A stretch of DNA of 64,000 nt, from assembly GCA_003612285.1 (NCBI GenBank), contig RAYE01000001.1, positions 124,001 through 188,000 on the forward strand, read 5' to 3'. The notes under the pieces were generated by a model that was not told where the DNA came from, did no database searches, and was given only the letters and a program-made list of their open reading frames with translations. Positions 43,084 to 52,848 of this stretch are shown piece by piece. Source of the stretch: a bacterium D16-51. Its GTDB lineage: Bacteria > Bacillota > Clostridia > Lachnospirales > Lachnospiraceae. Every line of letters starts with the position of its first letter. The stretch's first letter is position 1. Made by a program: the position numbers and the translations under genes.

Positions 43084-44964
43084 ATGGGTTTATTAACAAG
43101 TTTTAATGCCGGGGTGTCTGGCCTGCAGAGTTCGCAGGCGGGGTTAAATACAACAGCACATAATCTGGCAAATACAAAGGCGCCGGGGTATACAAGGCAG
43201 CAGAATATCAATACGGATATGTATTATCAGACTTTCCGGGTGACGGATAAGTCAATGATGAAAATTGGCTATGGTACAACGATTTCTACAGTCCGACAGA
43301 TCCGTGATAAATTTTTGGATGATGAATACAGACTTGAGGCGGGACGTCAGTCCTTTTATGAGGTACAGTATACAACTGTTTTAGAGATAGAAGATATTCT
43401 TGGCGAGATGGAGGGAGTGGAGTTTGCAGACGCATGGGAGGACCTGTGGGATACGATGCAGACACTTTCGACAAATCCAGAAAATATTACAAAGCGTGAG
43501 CTTTTTCTGGCAGAATCAGAAGCGTTTCTCGAAAAAGCAACAAATGTGTACGATTCGCTTAAAAAATATCAGATTAATCTGAACACCCAGATACAGGCAC
43601 AGGTTGATGCGATTAATGAAATTGCAGACAAGATTGTGGTTTTGAATAGACAGATTGCAGATGCAGAGGCGTCCGGTATGGAGAATGCCAATGATTACCG
43701 CGATGCAAGAAATCTGTTAATGGATGAACTTGCAAAGTATACGCCATACGATGCTTATGAAGAGTATGGCCGGGTAACAATACGCATTAATAACGCACCT
43801 TTGGTAGAAGACGACAGGGCAAACCATATGAAGTGCGAATTTATAGAGATTAAAGAATATAATCCGGCTACTAATGCGTATGAGTTAAAGCAGGGGTCTC
43901 CGATGTATACAGTTAGGTGGGAACGCGGTGGCCTGGGCGATGTGTACAGGCTGGATTCTACTTATAACGAAACGAATGAGGCGGATATCGGTTCCCTTCC
44001 AGGAATATTGATGGCGCGCGGTAAGCGGTTTGGATATTATACAGATATTTTGCAGAAGGTTAGTGACAGCCCGGCAGATCAGAAGTTGTTGCAGCAGTAT
44101 AATGCGACGATAGGCAGCAGCGTTATACAGCGCATTGAGGCACAGCTTGATTTGATGGTACATAAGGTTGTTACTGCGGTAAATGATGCGTTTGCGCCGA
44201 ATGTCGCTGTGACAGATGCAAATGGAACTTCTCTATTAATAGATGCAGCGGGAAATCCTATATCACTGACGACGGCAGTTACCGGGGTTGATTTAACTGG
44301 AAAAAAGATTTTAGATGCCTACCATTGTGCAGTGGGTGCGGATGATGATGCTACAATGGGAACTGAGGTGTTTACCCGCAGGACGTCTGACCGTTATCAG
44401 GAATATACATTGACAAGTGCAATTTACATGAAAGATGCTGACGGGAATGATGTACCTGTTACTAAGGATAATGGAGATGGTACGTATACCTTATATGTAT
44501 ATAATGACGAAGATCCGGAAGAACTGGGCAGTTTATATAGCATACAGAATCTTGAAATCAATCCAAAGCTTAAAGCAAATTATTCTTATCTTCCGGTAAT
44601 GGGAAATCCTGCGGCAGGCAAAACAGGTGAATATGACTGGTCTGCTTTTAAAAATGCATTTGAAACATGGCAGGTAAAAGATGTCACTTTGGATCCGAAT
44701 GCGCTTGCGAAGTACGGAGTAGAAGATTACTATGATGTGATGGTTGCTTCGTTAGGAACAGAGGGAAAAGTTTGGAAAGGAATTGTAGACCACCAGACAA
44801 AAATGACAGAAAGTGTTGAAGACAGACGTCAGCAGATATCTGGTGTTTCAACAGGGGAAGAGATGACTTTTATGTTGATGTATCAGCATGCATATAATGC
44901 TTCTTCCCGTTATATTACAGTAATTGATGAAATGTTAGAGCATTTAATTGAACGTTTAGGTTAG
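43084..44964 (+). CDS. flgK: Hook-associated protein 1
   Basis: FlgK joins hook and filament. Residues 1-60 carry the N-terminal rod-type motif ('SFNAGVSGLQSSQAGLNTTA' then 'HNLANTKAPGYTRQQ'), and the C-terminal ~40 residues form the matching helix (YQHAYNASSRYITVIDEMLE). The 626-residue length and the middle coiled segment are typical. GGAGAG precedes the ATG. A second flgK-like gene follows. Confidence 0.93.
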   Translation: MGLLTSFNAGVSGLQSSQAGLNTTAHNLANTKAPGYTRQQNINTDMYYQTFRVTDKSMMKIGYGTTISTVRQIRDKFLDDEYRLEAGRQSFYEVQYTTVLEIEDILGEMEGVEFADAWEDLWDTMQTLSTNPENITKRELFLAESEAFLEKATNVYDSLKKYQINLNTQIQAQVDAINEIADKIVVLNRQIADAEASGMENANDYRDARNLLMDELAKYTPYDAYEEYGRVTIRINNAPLVEDDRANHMKCEFIEIKEYNPATNAYELKQGSPMYTVRWERGGLGDVYRLDSTYNETNEADIGSLPGILMARGKRFGYYTDILQKVSDSPADQKLLQQYNATIGSSVIQRIEAQLDLMVHKVVTAVNDAFAPNVAVTDANGTSLLIDAAGNPISLTTAVTGVDLTGKKILDAYHCAVGADDDATMGTEVFTRRTSDRYQEYTLTSAIYMKDADGNDVPVTKDNGDGTYTLYVYNDEDPEELGSLYSIQNLEINPKLKANYSYLPVMGNPAAGKTGEYDWSAFKNAFETWQVKDVTLDPNALAKYGVEDYYDVMVASLGTEGKVWKGIVDHQTKMTESVEDRRQQISGVSTGEEMTFMLMYQHAYNASSRYITVIDEMLEHLIERLG

Positions 44965-44970
44965 TTGGCG

Positions 44971-45008
44971 ATATATAGTTACTATTCGTGAATGGTAGCT
45001 ATATATAT
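44971..45008. repeat. Hairpin between the two flgK genes
   Basis: ATATATAGTTACTATTC pairs with GAATGGTAGCTATATAT around GT. The core GTTACTATTC ties it to the dispersed palindrome family. It starts six bases after flgK and could attenuate readthrough. Confidence 0.7.
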
Positions 45009-45044
45009 CATTAACAGAGCTTAAGATTAGATTGGAGGGAGAAA

Positions 45045-47018
45045 ATGGCATCAACATTTTTTGGGTTAAATATTGCAAGGTCGGGTATGAGCGCGTATAG
45101 TGCATGGCTCAATACGACAGGGCATAACATATCAAATGTAAAGACGCCGGGGTATTCCAGGCAGACAGTAAATCAGGCAGCGACTGGGGCGATTTCTTAT
45201 GGTACAAGGTATGGCATGGTTGGTTCAGGTACAGAGGCAGTGAGTATCACAAGCCAGAGAGATATTTATTATGATGCGAAGTACCGCATATCTAATTCTA
45301 CTTATGGGAAATATAGTACCCGTACTTATTATATGCAGTCAATAGAATCTTATCTGTATGCAAAGGATTCTCAAACGGGAGCGATGACAAACTCGTTAAC
45401 TAATTTTTTTAAATCGCTTTCCAATTTGACGACTAATGTCTCTAACACGACAAATCGTACAGAGGCAATTGGCTTTGCCGATACTTTAACTTATTATATG
45501 CAGGAAGCTGCAGACAATCTTCAGCAGCTGCAAAAGGACGTCAATATACAGATTGCTTCCACGGCGGATCAGATTAATTCTTATGCAGAGCAGCTTGTTT
45601 CTTTAAACAGGCAGATTAACACATTAGAAGTCTACGGGGGGACGGCAAATGATTTGCGTGACCAGCGTGCCTATCTTTTAGACCAGCTTTCTGAACTTGT
45701 TGATATTGAAGTGATAGAAAAAGAACCGGTAGGCGGTAAAGGATATAACCAGTTTATTGTAACAATCGGGTCAGCGGTTCTTGTAGATACCTATGAATAC
45801 AACACGATTCGTTACGAAGCTCTTGAAACCACCACGAAACAGGGTGATGTTGACAATATGTATGATTTAAGGTGGAGCAATGGACAGGATTTTGGAATCC
45901 ATGAAAAAGGTCTTGGCGGCAAGATGCAGGCGCTTTTTGATTTGCGTGATGGGAATAATGGTGAGGTTTTTGAAGGAAAGGTAACTGGTGCAGCAAATAA
46001 AACAGATGCAGCAACTGGTGCCATAACTGGTGCAACTCTGACGGTGGAAGGAACTAATGATATTGCCAATTCTCTGTTTAAACTGGACATTCCAGAAGGG
46101 AATGGCGTTATTACAGTAGGCAATTCCCAGTATGAGTACAGTTCATTTGATGTAGAAATTGATGCTGCCGGGAAATATACATATACATTCCATTTAAAAA
46201 CAGGCCTTGGGACAAATGCCGCAAATATTGTAGGGAAGGATACAAAAGTTGGCGATGCTGTTGATTTCCGTGGCGTCCCTTATTATGTATCGCAGTTAAA
46301 TGAGTTTATACGGAAATTTTCCTATGAATTTAATCAGGCACAGTTAAAGGGATATGATTTATATGGTAATCAGGGAAAAGAGATGTTTCTTGGCGTTGAC
46401 AAGGTTTCTGGAAAGGAATTGAACTTTGGCACTGCAAATTTAGTAGAAGATGTGAACGGGGTTCTTCGCCTTAAAGCTCCTACTGCTGCAGATCCTAATG
46501 CTACAGCGAATTATACATTTTCTTCTACTTGGCCATATGATGCAAGTGGGAATCTTCGAGAAAATGATGGTTACGCACTAACTTCTTATTATAGCATAAC
46601 AGCATTTAATACTTCGATTGATACTAAAATTATAAAGGACAGCAGGCTTTTGGCATGTTCTGACCAGCCTAAGGATCCGCTGGGAAATGTAGAGGCATCT
46701 AATGCTAATAATCTGATTAATAATATACTGACTCTGGAGAATGATACTACAATGTTTAAGCAGGGGCAGCCGGCATCCTTCCTGCAGGTGCTGACTTCTA
46801 CTGTGGGAGTTGATTCAAAGAAAGACAGTACAGCGGCTGAAAATGCGGAGTATATTAAGAATGCTGTAGATAACAGAAGGTTGTCCACAGCAGGTGTGGA
46901 TGAGGACGAGGAAGGGCAGAACTTAATTATCTGTCAGAATCTTTTGAACTATCAATATAAAGTGCTTTCCGTTATGAATGAGGTTCTTGACAAGCTGATT
47001 AATGGTACTGCTGTATAA
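45045..47018 (+). CDS. Second FlgK-family hook-associated protein
   Basis: The 657-residue protein has the same N-terminal signature ('NIARSGMSAYSAWLNTTGHN', then ISNVKTPGYSRQTVNQ) and a FlgK-type C-terminus ('NLLNYQYKVLSVMNEVLDKL'). Its middle differs from the first FlgK and includes an Ala/Thr-rich insertion (around 305-345). It may be an alternative junction protein, or the two may form successive zones. GGAGGGAG precedes the ATG. The flgK-flgK2-flgL order suggests one operon. Confidence 0.87.
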   Translation: MASTFFGLNIARSGMSAYSAWLNTTGHNISNVKTPGYSRQTVNQAATGAISYGTRYGMVGSGTEAVSITSQRDIYYDAKYRISNSTYGKYSTRTYYMQSIESYLYAKDSQTGAMTNSLTNFFKSLSNLTTNVSNTTNRTEAIGFADTLTYYMQEAADNLQQLQKDVNIQIASTADQINSYAEQLVSLNRQINTLEVYGGTANDLRDQRAYLLDQLSELVDIEVIEKEPVGGKGYNQFIVTIGSAVLVDTYEYNTIRYEALETTTKQGDVDNMYDLRWSNGQDFGIHEKGLGGKMQALFDLRDGNNGEVFEGKVTGAANKTDAATGAITGATLTVEGTNDIANSLFKLDIPEGNGVITVGNSQYEYSSFDVEIDAAGKYTYTFHLKTGLGTNAANIVGKDTKVGDAVDFRGVPYYVSQLNEFIRKFSYEFNQAQLKGYDLYGNQGKEMFLGVDKVSGKELNFGTANLVEDVNGVLRLKAPTAADPNATANYTFSSTWPYDASGNLRENDGYALTSYYSITAFNTSIDTKIIKDSRLLACSDQPKDPLGNVEASNANNLINNILTLENDTTMFKQGQPASFLQVLTSTVGVDSKKDSTAAENAEYIKNAVDNRRLSTAGVDEDEEGQNLIICQNLLNYQYKVLSVMNEVLDKLINGTAV

Positions 47019-47049
47019 GAAATAATGTAAAAAAGGAATGAGGTGGATT

Positions 47050-48555
47050 ATGCGAGTAACAAATTCTATGATATCAAACAGTTCCCGCTCTCATATTGCA
47101 AATGCGAAAAATGAGTTGATGAAAAGGGAAAACCAGTATACGACACAGAAAAAGATATTGCGTCCTTCTGATGACCCTGTAGTGGCAATCCGTTCTCTGC
47201 AGCTCCGTACGACTTATAGTAAGATTGAACAGTATGTGAGCAAAAATGTCCAGGATGCCATGGAATGGATGGACACTTCAGAAACGACTCTGGCAAGCAT
47301 CCATAAAATATTGGAAAGTGTGAAAGGGCTTTGTAACCAGGGGGCAAATGATCCGTTGGATGTAGACGAACGCCATTCGGTTTTATCAAATTTAAGGTCG
47401 ATTGTAGATGGGATTTTTGAAGATAATGCAAATGCAGATTATGCCGGAAGATATTTGTTTACAGGATACCGCACAGACACATCTCTTCTGTTCCCGACGG
47501 ATACAACGAATTTAGAATATGAGATTACAGAGAATTTTACCGGGGATAATATTAAGACAATAAAATATGTTACTGGTGGGGCGACGTATGGTGCGAATAA
47601 GTCAGCAAATGATTATGCAAAGGAGGTACCAGAGCAGAAGACAACTTATAGGATGGCATTATCTTATGATAATTGTTCTAATAGTGCTATAACAAATTCA
47701 GTGACGGGGGCTGAAGTTAGTATTACGTTGACGCCGGCACCAGCTACTGCGTTAGTTGTATCGACGCTGAGTTCTTCTGCTGCTAATGCGTATGATCCGG
47801 CTGCCCTGACTCCGCCTGCAGATGCTACTTATCTTTATGATACAGGGGAAATTATCTTTTCTAAAGCAGCATATTCCAATATTCAGGCGAATGATGCTAA
47901 GATTAGTGTGACATATGCAAAGAAAGATTTTGATAAAGGTGATATCCGTCCAGAAATGTATTTTGCATGTAAAAGCCATAATACCACATCAGGTAAGGAT
48001 ATTATATACAGAGAGCCAAGCGGCCAGGACATCAATTATGAGGTAAATTTCAGCCAGACGGCTACGGTCAATATCCAGGCAAAGGATGCAATCAGTACAG
48101 ATATGTACCGTGCAATTGATTATATTGCCCAGACAATTGGTGCTGTGGATGCTGTTGATAAGAAGCTTACAGAAGCAGAGACACTGATTGCCAACACAAC
48201 AGACGAGGAAGAACTGGAAAATTACAATAAATTAAAGGAAATGCTGGAGACGGAGAAAGAGTTGCTGGTAGGTTCCATGCAGGAAGCATTTGGTATGGGA
48301 CTTACTATGGTAGATGTAACGCAGGATCAGTTAAACGTTGCGACTGCGGATCTGGGTGCACGGCATAACCGCCTGAACCTGACGTATGATAAGCTGTTAG
48401 ACCAGAGTGTAGATACAGAGGAAAAACTTTCTAACAACGAGGATATAGATATTGCAGATGCATATATTAACTTGAATCAGGCAGATCTATTGTATCAGGC
48501 ATCTTTATCGGCGACTGCGAAGATTTTGGGGAATTCGCTTTTGAACTATATTTAA
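47050..48555 (+). CDS. flgL: Hook-associated protein 3
   Basis: FlgL is the second junction protein, next to the first flagellin ring. The start at 47050 (MRVTNSMISNSSRSHIANAK) follows GAGGTGG. The 501-residue product has the flagellin-like N-terminus ('NQYTTQKKILRPSDDPVVAI'), a variable middle, and a C-terminus 'INLNQADLLYQASLSATAKI'. It is larger than the common ~300-residue FlgL because of the middle insertion. A terminator follows. Confidence 0.92.
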   Translation: MRVTNSMISNSSRSHIANAKNELMKRENQYTTQKKILRPSDDPVVAIRSLQLRTTYSKIEQYVSKNVQDAMEWMDTSETTLASIHKILESVKGLCNQGANDPLDVDERHSVLSNLRSIVDGIFEDNANADYAGRYLFTGYRTDTSLLFPTDTTNLEYEITENFTGDNIKTIKYVTGGATYGANKSANDYAKEVPEQKTTYRMALSYDNCSNSAITNSVTGAEVSITLTPAPATALVVSTLSSSAANAYDPAALTPPADATYLYDTGEIIFSKAAYSNIQANDAKISVTYAKKDFDKGDIRPEMYFACKSHNTTSGKDIIYREPSGQDINYEVNFSQTATVNIQAKDAISTDMYRAIDYIAQTIGAVDAVDKKLTEAETLIANTTDEEELENYNKLKEMLETEKELLVGSMQEAFGMGLTMVDVTQDQLNVATADLGARHNRLNLTYDKLLDQSVDTEEKLSNNEDIDIADAYINLNQADLLYQASLSATAKILGNSLLNYI

Positions 48556-48562
48556 ATGAAAG

Positions 48563-48613
48563 CTGGTGCATGTGGCCGGGCCATAATGGGCGCATGTACC
48601 AGTTTTATTTTTT
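48563..48613 (+). terminator. Terminator after flgL
   Basis: CTGGTGCATG and CATGTACCAG pair around a GC-rich loop, followed by TTTTATTTTTT. The flgK-flgL unit probably ends here, though fliW-csrA may be partly read through. Confidence 0.8.
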
Positions 48614-48696
48614 AGAATTTTGCAGGTTTGTGGATGTGCGCTGCTTGCACAAACATTGCAGTATGTGTATAAAGCGGCGCAGAAATGAGGTAAAAC

Positions 48697-49140
48697 ATGA
48701 AAATAGATACAAGGTATTTTGGGGAAATTGAGATTGGTGATGAAAAAATCCTGCATTTTGAACAGGGGCTTTTTGGATTTGAGGAATATAAAGACTATAC
48801 AGTGCTTTACGATATAGAAGAGGAAGAGGAACCTTTTTTTTCATGGCTGCAATGCGTGACAGAAAAGGCTCTTGCTTTTCCGATTGTAAATCCATTTAAA
48901 GTAAAAGAGGATTATAATCCTGTGGTTGAAGATGCGTTATTAAGCCCGATTGGGGAATGCAGTGCGGAGGACCTCCTTGTTTTTCTGCTGGCAACTGTAC
49001 CGGCTGATCCTAAAAAGACTACTGTCAATATGAAAGCGCCGCTGGTAATTAATACAGTAAACAGACAGGGAATACAGATTATCGTAGAAAATGATGATTA
49101 TGCAATCAGGCATATGATTATGCAGGAGGAGAGCAAGTAA
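48697..49140 (+). CDS. fliW: FliW, CsrA antagonist
   Basis: FliW binds either flagellin or CsrA, and frees flagellin mRNA from CsrA when flagellin is exported. The 147-residue protein shows 'DTRYFGEIEIGDEKILHFEQ', 'GLFGFEEYKDY', 'PFFSWLQC' and 'LAFPIVNPF', the family's conserved blocks. csrA follows by 20 bases. GAAATGAGG provides the ribosome site. Confidence 0.93.
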   Translation: MKIDTRYFGEIEIGDEKILHFEQGLFGFEEYKDYTVLYDIEEEEEPFFSWLQCVTEKALAFPIVNPFKVKEDYNPVVEDALLSPIGECSAEDLLVFLLATVPADPKKTTVNMKAPLVINTVNRQGIQIIVENDDYAIRHMIMQEESK

Positions 49141-49160
49141 ACAGTGATTGGAGGGAAATT

Positions 49161-49388
49161 ATGTTAGCATTAGCCAGGAAAATTAACCAGTCCATTATGA
49201 TTGGGAATGATGTTGAAGTAACTTTGCTTGAGATAAAGGGGGATCAGATTAAGATTGGTATCAATGCACCAAAAGATGTGCCAATCTACAGAAAAGAGAT
49301 TTTTGACCAGATTCAGCAGGAAAATAAAAATGCTGTCCAGGAAGTAGATGTATCAAAAATCAGGGATTTATTCTCGCGCATGCAATGA
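49161..49388 (+). CDS. csrA: CsrA, carbon storage/translation regulator
   Basis: CsrA dimers bind GGA motifs in mRNA leaders and block translation. The 75-residue protein starts MLALARKINQSIMIGNDVEV with 'KIGINAPKDVPIYRKEIFDQ', the RNA-binding face, and a long C-terminal tail. The main target is likely the flagellin leader (53513-53547), opposed by FliW just upstream. GGAGGG precedes the ATG. Confidence 0.95.
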   Translation: MLALARKINQSIMIGNDVEVTLLEIKGDQIKIGINAPKDVPIYRKEIFDQIQQENKNAVQEVDVSKIRDLFSRMQ

Positions 49389-49437
49389 GCCAAGCGCAGG
49401 CTTGCCTGCATTTGGCGACTGCGCGCGGGGTATTTGA
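49389..49437. repeat. GC-rich repeat with GCCAAGCGCAGGCTTGCCTG and GTATTTGAC end
   Basis: Starting at the csrA stop, GCCAAGCGCAGG (49389 on) forms a hairpin with TTGGC, and GCGGGGTATTTGAC ends it at 49437. The 20-mer recurs at 15284-15303 (19/20) and the end at 36315/36401. Confidence 0.7.
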
Positions 49438-49500
49438 CTTGGGAAGCAGGAAAAAAGAGTTAATCAGGTAAAGCAGGTATTGCTATTCATGGAATGGGGG

Positions 49501-49527
49501 TAAAGTATTCTGGTAATTTGCCGATAT
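49501..49527 (+). promoter_or_regulatory. SigD (sigma-28) promoter for flaG-fliD-fliS
   Basis: TAAA (49501-49504), 15 bases, GCCGATAT (49520-49527): an exact match to the motility sigma consensus, 76 bases before flaG. Confidence 0.9.
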
Positions 49528-49603
49528 AAGTAATAGATTAGTATAGGTTATAACTATGGAATATGTCTTTTAGTAATTTTTATACACACGGAGGTGGAAA
49601 AAT

Positions 49604-50209
49604 ATGGCAATGGATTCTTATATGAAAGGAGTAGCGGCTGATGTAGGGAAACAGGCGGCATCTGTCAGGCCTGCAGAAGGGGCGAAAAAAACTTCTGCAG
49701 AAAAGGATAGTATACAAAAGGCTGTTGTTTCAGAAAGCAGTCCTAAAAAAATGTCTGTTCCTAAAAGCAGCCCCAAAAAGGTATCTGTGCCAAAGAGCAG
49801 TCCTAAGAAAGCTTCTGCGGTAAAGAGCAGTGCAAAAAAAGCTTCTGTTCCAAGAAGCAGCACAAGAAAGGCTCTTACATCGGATAATGTACAGAAATTA
49901 TCTAAGGTACGGTCATCAGACGGTATCCAGGAGACAGGAAACCAAGAAGAAGGGAACATGGATGTTCTTTTTGAAATGGAAAAAGAGCCTGCTATAAGCA
50001 CGATTGAATCAGCAATATCCAGCATAAATGCACAGATGACAAAGACGAGGTGTGCATATGCATATGATGAAGATGCAAAGAGGATTACAATTAAAGTATA
50101 TGATGATGAAACAGATGAGTTAATTCGTGAAGTACCACCGGAAAGGTCTTTGGAACTTTTGAAAAGGGTGTGGGAAAAAACAGGAATTATGATTGATGAA
50201 AAATTTTAA
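49604..50209 (+). CDS. flaG: FlaG-family protein with repetitive basic N-terminal extension
   Basis: The C-terminal ~80 residues match FlaG ('SAISSINAQMTKTRCAYAYD', 'ITIKVYDDETDELIREVPPE', 'LLKRVWEKTGIMIDEKF'). FlaG influences filament length, usually from a position next to fliD. The N-terminal ~120 residues are extra: they hold about six S-x-x-K-K-x-S-style units (SSPKKVSVPKSSPKKASAVK). That tail is predicted to be disordered and strongly basic, and is unlike the ~110-120-residue family norm. GGAGGTGG lies before the ATG. Confidence 0.88.
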   Translation: MAMDSYMKGVAADVGKQAASVRPAEGAKKTSAEKDSIQKAVVSESSPKKMSVPKSSPKKVSVPKSSPKKASAVKSSAKKASVPRSSTRKALTSDNVQKLSKVRSSDGIQETGNQEEGNMDVLFEMEKEPAISTIESAISSINAQMTKTRCAYAYDEDAKRITIKVYDDETDELIREVPPERSLELLKRVWEKTGIMIDEKF

Positions 50210-50221
50210 GGGGGAATTATT

Positions 50222-52312
50222 ATGGCAATTCGGTTATCAGGGCTAAATTCAGGAATGGACACTGATGCAATTGTTCAAGCGTTGATGTCGGCAAAAAGCA
50301 TGAAGAAGACAAAGATTGAAGGGAAAAAGACAAAGCTGGAGTGGAAAAAAGAACTTTGGGGCGAACTGAATACAAAGATTTACAGTTTTTATAATACGAC
50401 ACTGTCAAAGATTAAAATGCAGGGTGCATATAAGACAAAAGCTGCTACCAGTTCTGATACAAGTAAAGTGACAGCAACGGCAACATCATCTGCAGCAGAA
50501 GGAACTTATAAGGTTAAAGTGAATAAGCTTGCTTCCGCACAGTATGTGACAAGTGGAAAGCTTGGCGGTACAAAGGATAAGAATGGTAATATAGTGAATG
50601 CGTCTGCGTCTACAAAACTAGTAGATTTGTTAGATAAAAACGGGAACCCTACCTTTCAGGAAGGTACACAGATTCTTGTAGAAGGGAAAAACGGTGTCAC
50701 ATCTACTTTGTTAGTTGACAAAGATACGAAAATCTCAGATTTTGTAGCGACATGCCAGAATGTTGGGTTAACGGCAAGCTTTGATGCTTCACAGCAAAGA
50801 TTTTTTATCAGTTCCGGTACAAGTGGCGAGGGTGAAGGTTTTAAGATTTCAGCAGGAAAATTAGATCAAACACAGCAGGATGCTGTCGCTGATCTGAAGA
50901 AGGCGGTTGGCTATAATTATCTTTCCGGTACAGATAAGAAGGCGGTCAATAAGATTTTTGACAACCTGCAGTCCGGGAAGGCCTCTTATGCTGACGTAAA
51001 AGATTCCCTGCAGTCATATCTTAACAAAAGCCAGGAAGCGGCAGTGACGGCATATTACCAGAAAAAGACAACAGATACCTATAACAATGATTATTTCACA
51101 TATGATGCTTCAGGGAAGCAGACAGGTTTAACACCGAATGGTGAAGCTGCATTGGCTGCATATTCCAACAAGACATATGCTAATGATAAGGATAAATTAG
51201 CTGCGGCCAATGAAATGGTAACAAAGAAAGTTGCAGCAGATATGAAAACCTCCACGATGAAGGCAGATATTCTTGATGGCGTTACATCAGGGATTTCAGA
51301 TCCTAGTGCGGATAGTTTCCTTCAGGATTCATCTGCAACAAGGGCAGCAAATCTTGCAGCAGCAGCAGGAAACTACAATTCTGCAATGTCAACAATTGCA
51401 GATGGCAATGCTGAGCTGGCAGGTCTTGGCTTAAATAAAGTAGACGGGACGAAAGTTGAAGAAAATTCCAATGCCCTGGGTATGGTAGTGGTTGAGGCCA
51501 GTGATGCAAAGATTACATTTAACGGTGCAACATTAACAAGTTCTAACTCTAATATATCAGTCAGCGGGCTGACGCTTGAGGTTTTGGATACAACACAGTC
51601 AGAGATTTCTATCTCTGTTACAAAGGACAATTCAGCGATTTATGATACGATTAAAGATTTTATATCAGAATATAATTCTATCTTAAAGACAATGAATGAC
51701 TATTATGATGCAGCATCTGCAAGAGGATATGATGTCTTGACGGATGACCAGAAAGAAGCTATGACAGATAAAGAAGTGGAGAAATGGGAAGATAAGATTA
51801 AAAGTTCCCTGCTCCGCCGTGATGACACATTAAGTTCCCTTATTACAAGCTTCCGCAGTAATATGATGGGGACAGTGAAGGCTTCCAATGGCAAGACATA
51901 CGGATTATCTTCCCTTGGAATTACAACTTCCGCAAAAGATTGGTATGAAGGCGGGCTTCTTCATATTAAAGGGGATGAAGATGATGCAGAATATATGGAT
52001 GAAGAAAATAAGCTGGAGAAGATGCTGAATGAGGATCCAGAGCTTGTAGCGGAGATATTGACAGGCCTCACGAATAACCTTTATGCGGATTTACAGAAAA
52101 AGTCTTCCAGCACAACAATGAGCAGTGTATTTACGTTTTATAATGATAAAGAAATGAATTCCCAGCTTTCTGATTATAAGAAAGATATTTCAAAATGGGA
52201 GAAAAAGTTGGCTGAATTAGAAAACCGTTATTACAGCCAGTTTACTGCGATGGAAAAGGCAATGGCAAGCCTGAATTCCCAGCAGAATTATTTCTCCAGC
52301 ATGTTGGGATAG
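50222..52312 (+). CDS. fliD: Flagellar filament cap protein
   Basis: FliD caps the filament and folds flagellin at the tip. The 696-residue protein starts MAIRLSGLNSGMDTDAIVQAL and ends with the typical helix 'LAELENRYYSQFTAMEKAMA' and 'NSQQNYFSSMLG'. Hook-interacting D0/D1 regions enclose a large middle with 'FVATCQNVGLTASFDASQQR'. It starts 12 bases after flaG and shares its sigma-28-type promoter. Confidence 0.95.
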   Translation: MAIRLSGLNSGMDTDAIVQALMSAKSMKKTKIEGKKTKLEWKKELWGELNTKIYSFYNTTLSKIKMQGAYKTKAATSSDTSKVTATATSSAAEGTYKVKVNKLASAQYVTSGKLGGTKDKNGNIVNASASTKLVDLLDKNGNPTFQEGTQILVEGKNGVTSTLLVDKDTKISDFVATCQNVGLTASFDASQQRFFISSGTSGEGEGFKISAGKLDQTQQDAVADLKKAVGYNYLSGTDKKAVNKIFDNLQSGKASYADVKDSLQSYLNKSQEAAVTAYYQKKTTDTYNNDYFTYDASGKQTGLTPNGEAALAAYSNKTYANDKDKLAAANEMVTKKVAADMKTSTMKADILDGVTSGISDPSADSFLQDSSATRAANLAAAAGNYNSAMSTIADGNAELAGLGLNKVDGTKVEENSNALGMVVVEASDAKITFNGATLTSSNSNISVSGLTLEVLDTTQSEISISVTKDNSAIYDTIKDFISEYNSILKTMNDYYDAASARGYDVLTDDQKEAMTDKEVEKWEDKIKSSLLRRDDTLSSLITSFRSNMMGTVKASNGKTYGLSSLGITTSAKDWYEGGLLHIKGDEDDAEYMDEENKLEKMLNEDPELVAEILTGLTNNLYADLQKKSSSTTMSSVFTFYNDKEMNSQLSDYKKDISKWEKKLAELENRYYSQFTAMEKAMASLNSQQNYFSSMLG

Positions 52313-52351
52313 TACCCACTGTGAATGGTAATGCGATAAAGCAGTTTTAAT

Positions 52352-52384
52352 AGGGAACTGTAGATAAATTATCTACAGTTCCTA
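52352..52384. repeat. Hairpin of the AGGAACTGT family
   Basis: AGGGAACTGTAGATAA and TTATCTACAGTTCCTA pair almost perfectly between fliD and fliS. Without a T run it is more likely a processing or attenuation site than a full terminator. Confidence 0.65.
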
Positions 52385-52405
52385 ATACAAGGAGGTATAT
52401 TATAA

Positions 52406-52786
52406 ATGGCACAACTGCGAAATGCCGCACAGATGTATCAGACAAATTCCGTAAAGACGGCTTCCCCGGCAAGGCTGACTTTGATGCTTTATGATGGGGC
52501 AGTCAAATTCTGCAATATTGCAATAGAGGGGATTGAGGAAGGGAATATCCAGAAAGCAAATGATAATCTTATAAAGGCAGAAAAGATTATTGTTGAGCTG
52601 CGTGTTACATTGGATATGAAATATCCTGTAGCAAAGGAATTCGATACGGTATATGATTATATTTACCGAAGGCTGGTAGAAGCTAATATGAAAAAGGATA
52701 AAGAAGCCCTGAAGGATGCTTTAAAGCATATTAAGACGATGCGCGACACATGGAAAGAAGTAATGCGGATTAATAATGTCAGTTAA
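52406..52786 (+). CDS. fliS: Flagellin export chaperone
   Basis: FliS binds the flagellin C-terminus before export. The 126-residue protein has 'AAQMYQTNSVKTASPARLTL', 'MLYDGAVKFCNIAIEGIEEG', 'NDNLIKAEKIIVELRVTLDM' and 'DYIYRRLVEANMKKDKEALK', all family landmarks. AGGAGG precedes the ATG. It follows fliD as usual. Confidence 0.95.
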   Translation: MAQLRNAAQMYQTNSVKTASPARLTLMLYDGAVKFCNIAIEGIEEGNIQKANDNLIKAEKIIVELRVTLDMKYPVAKEFDTVYDYIYRRLVEANMKKDKEALKDALKHIKTMRDTWKEVMRINNVS

Positions 52787-52848
52787 TATTACAGGATGGT
52801 GCTGTTCTTTATCTCTATTTGTGATGCAATGTAGCACGGAGGATTCGT

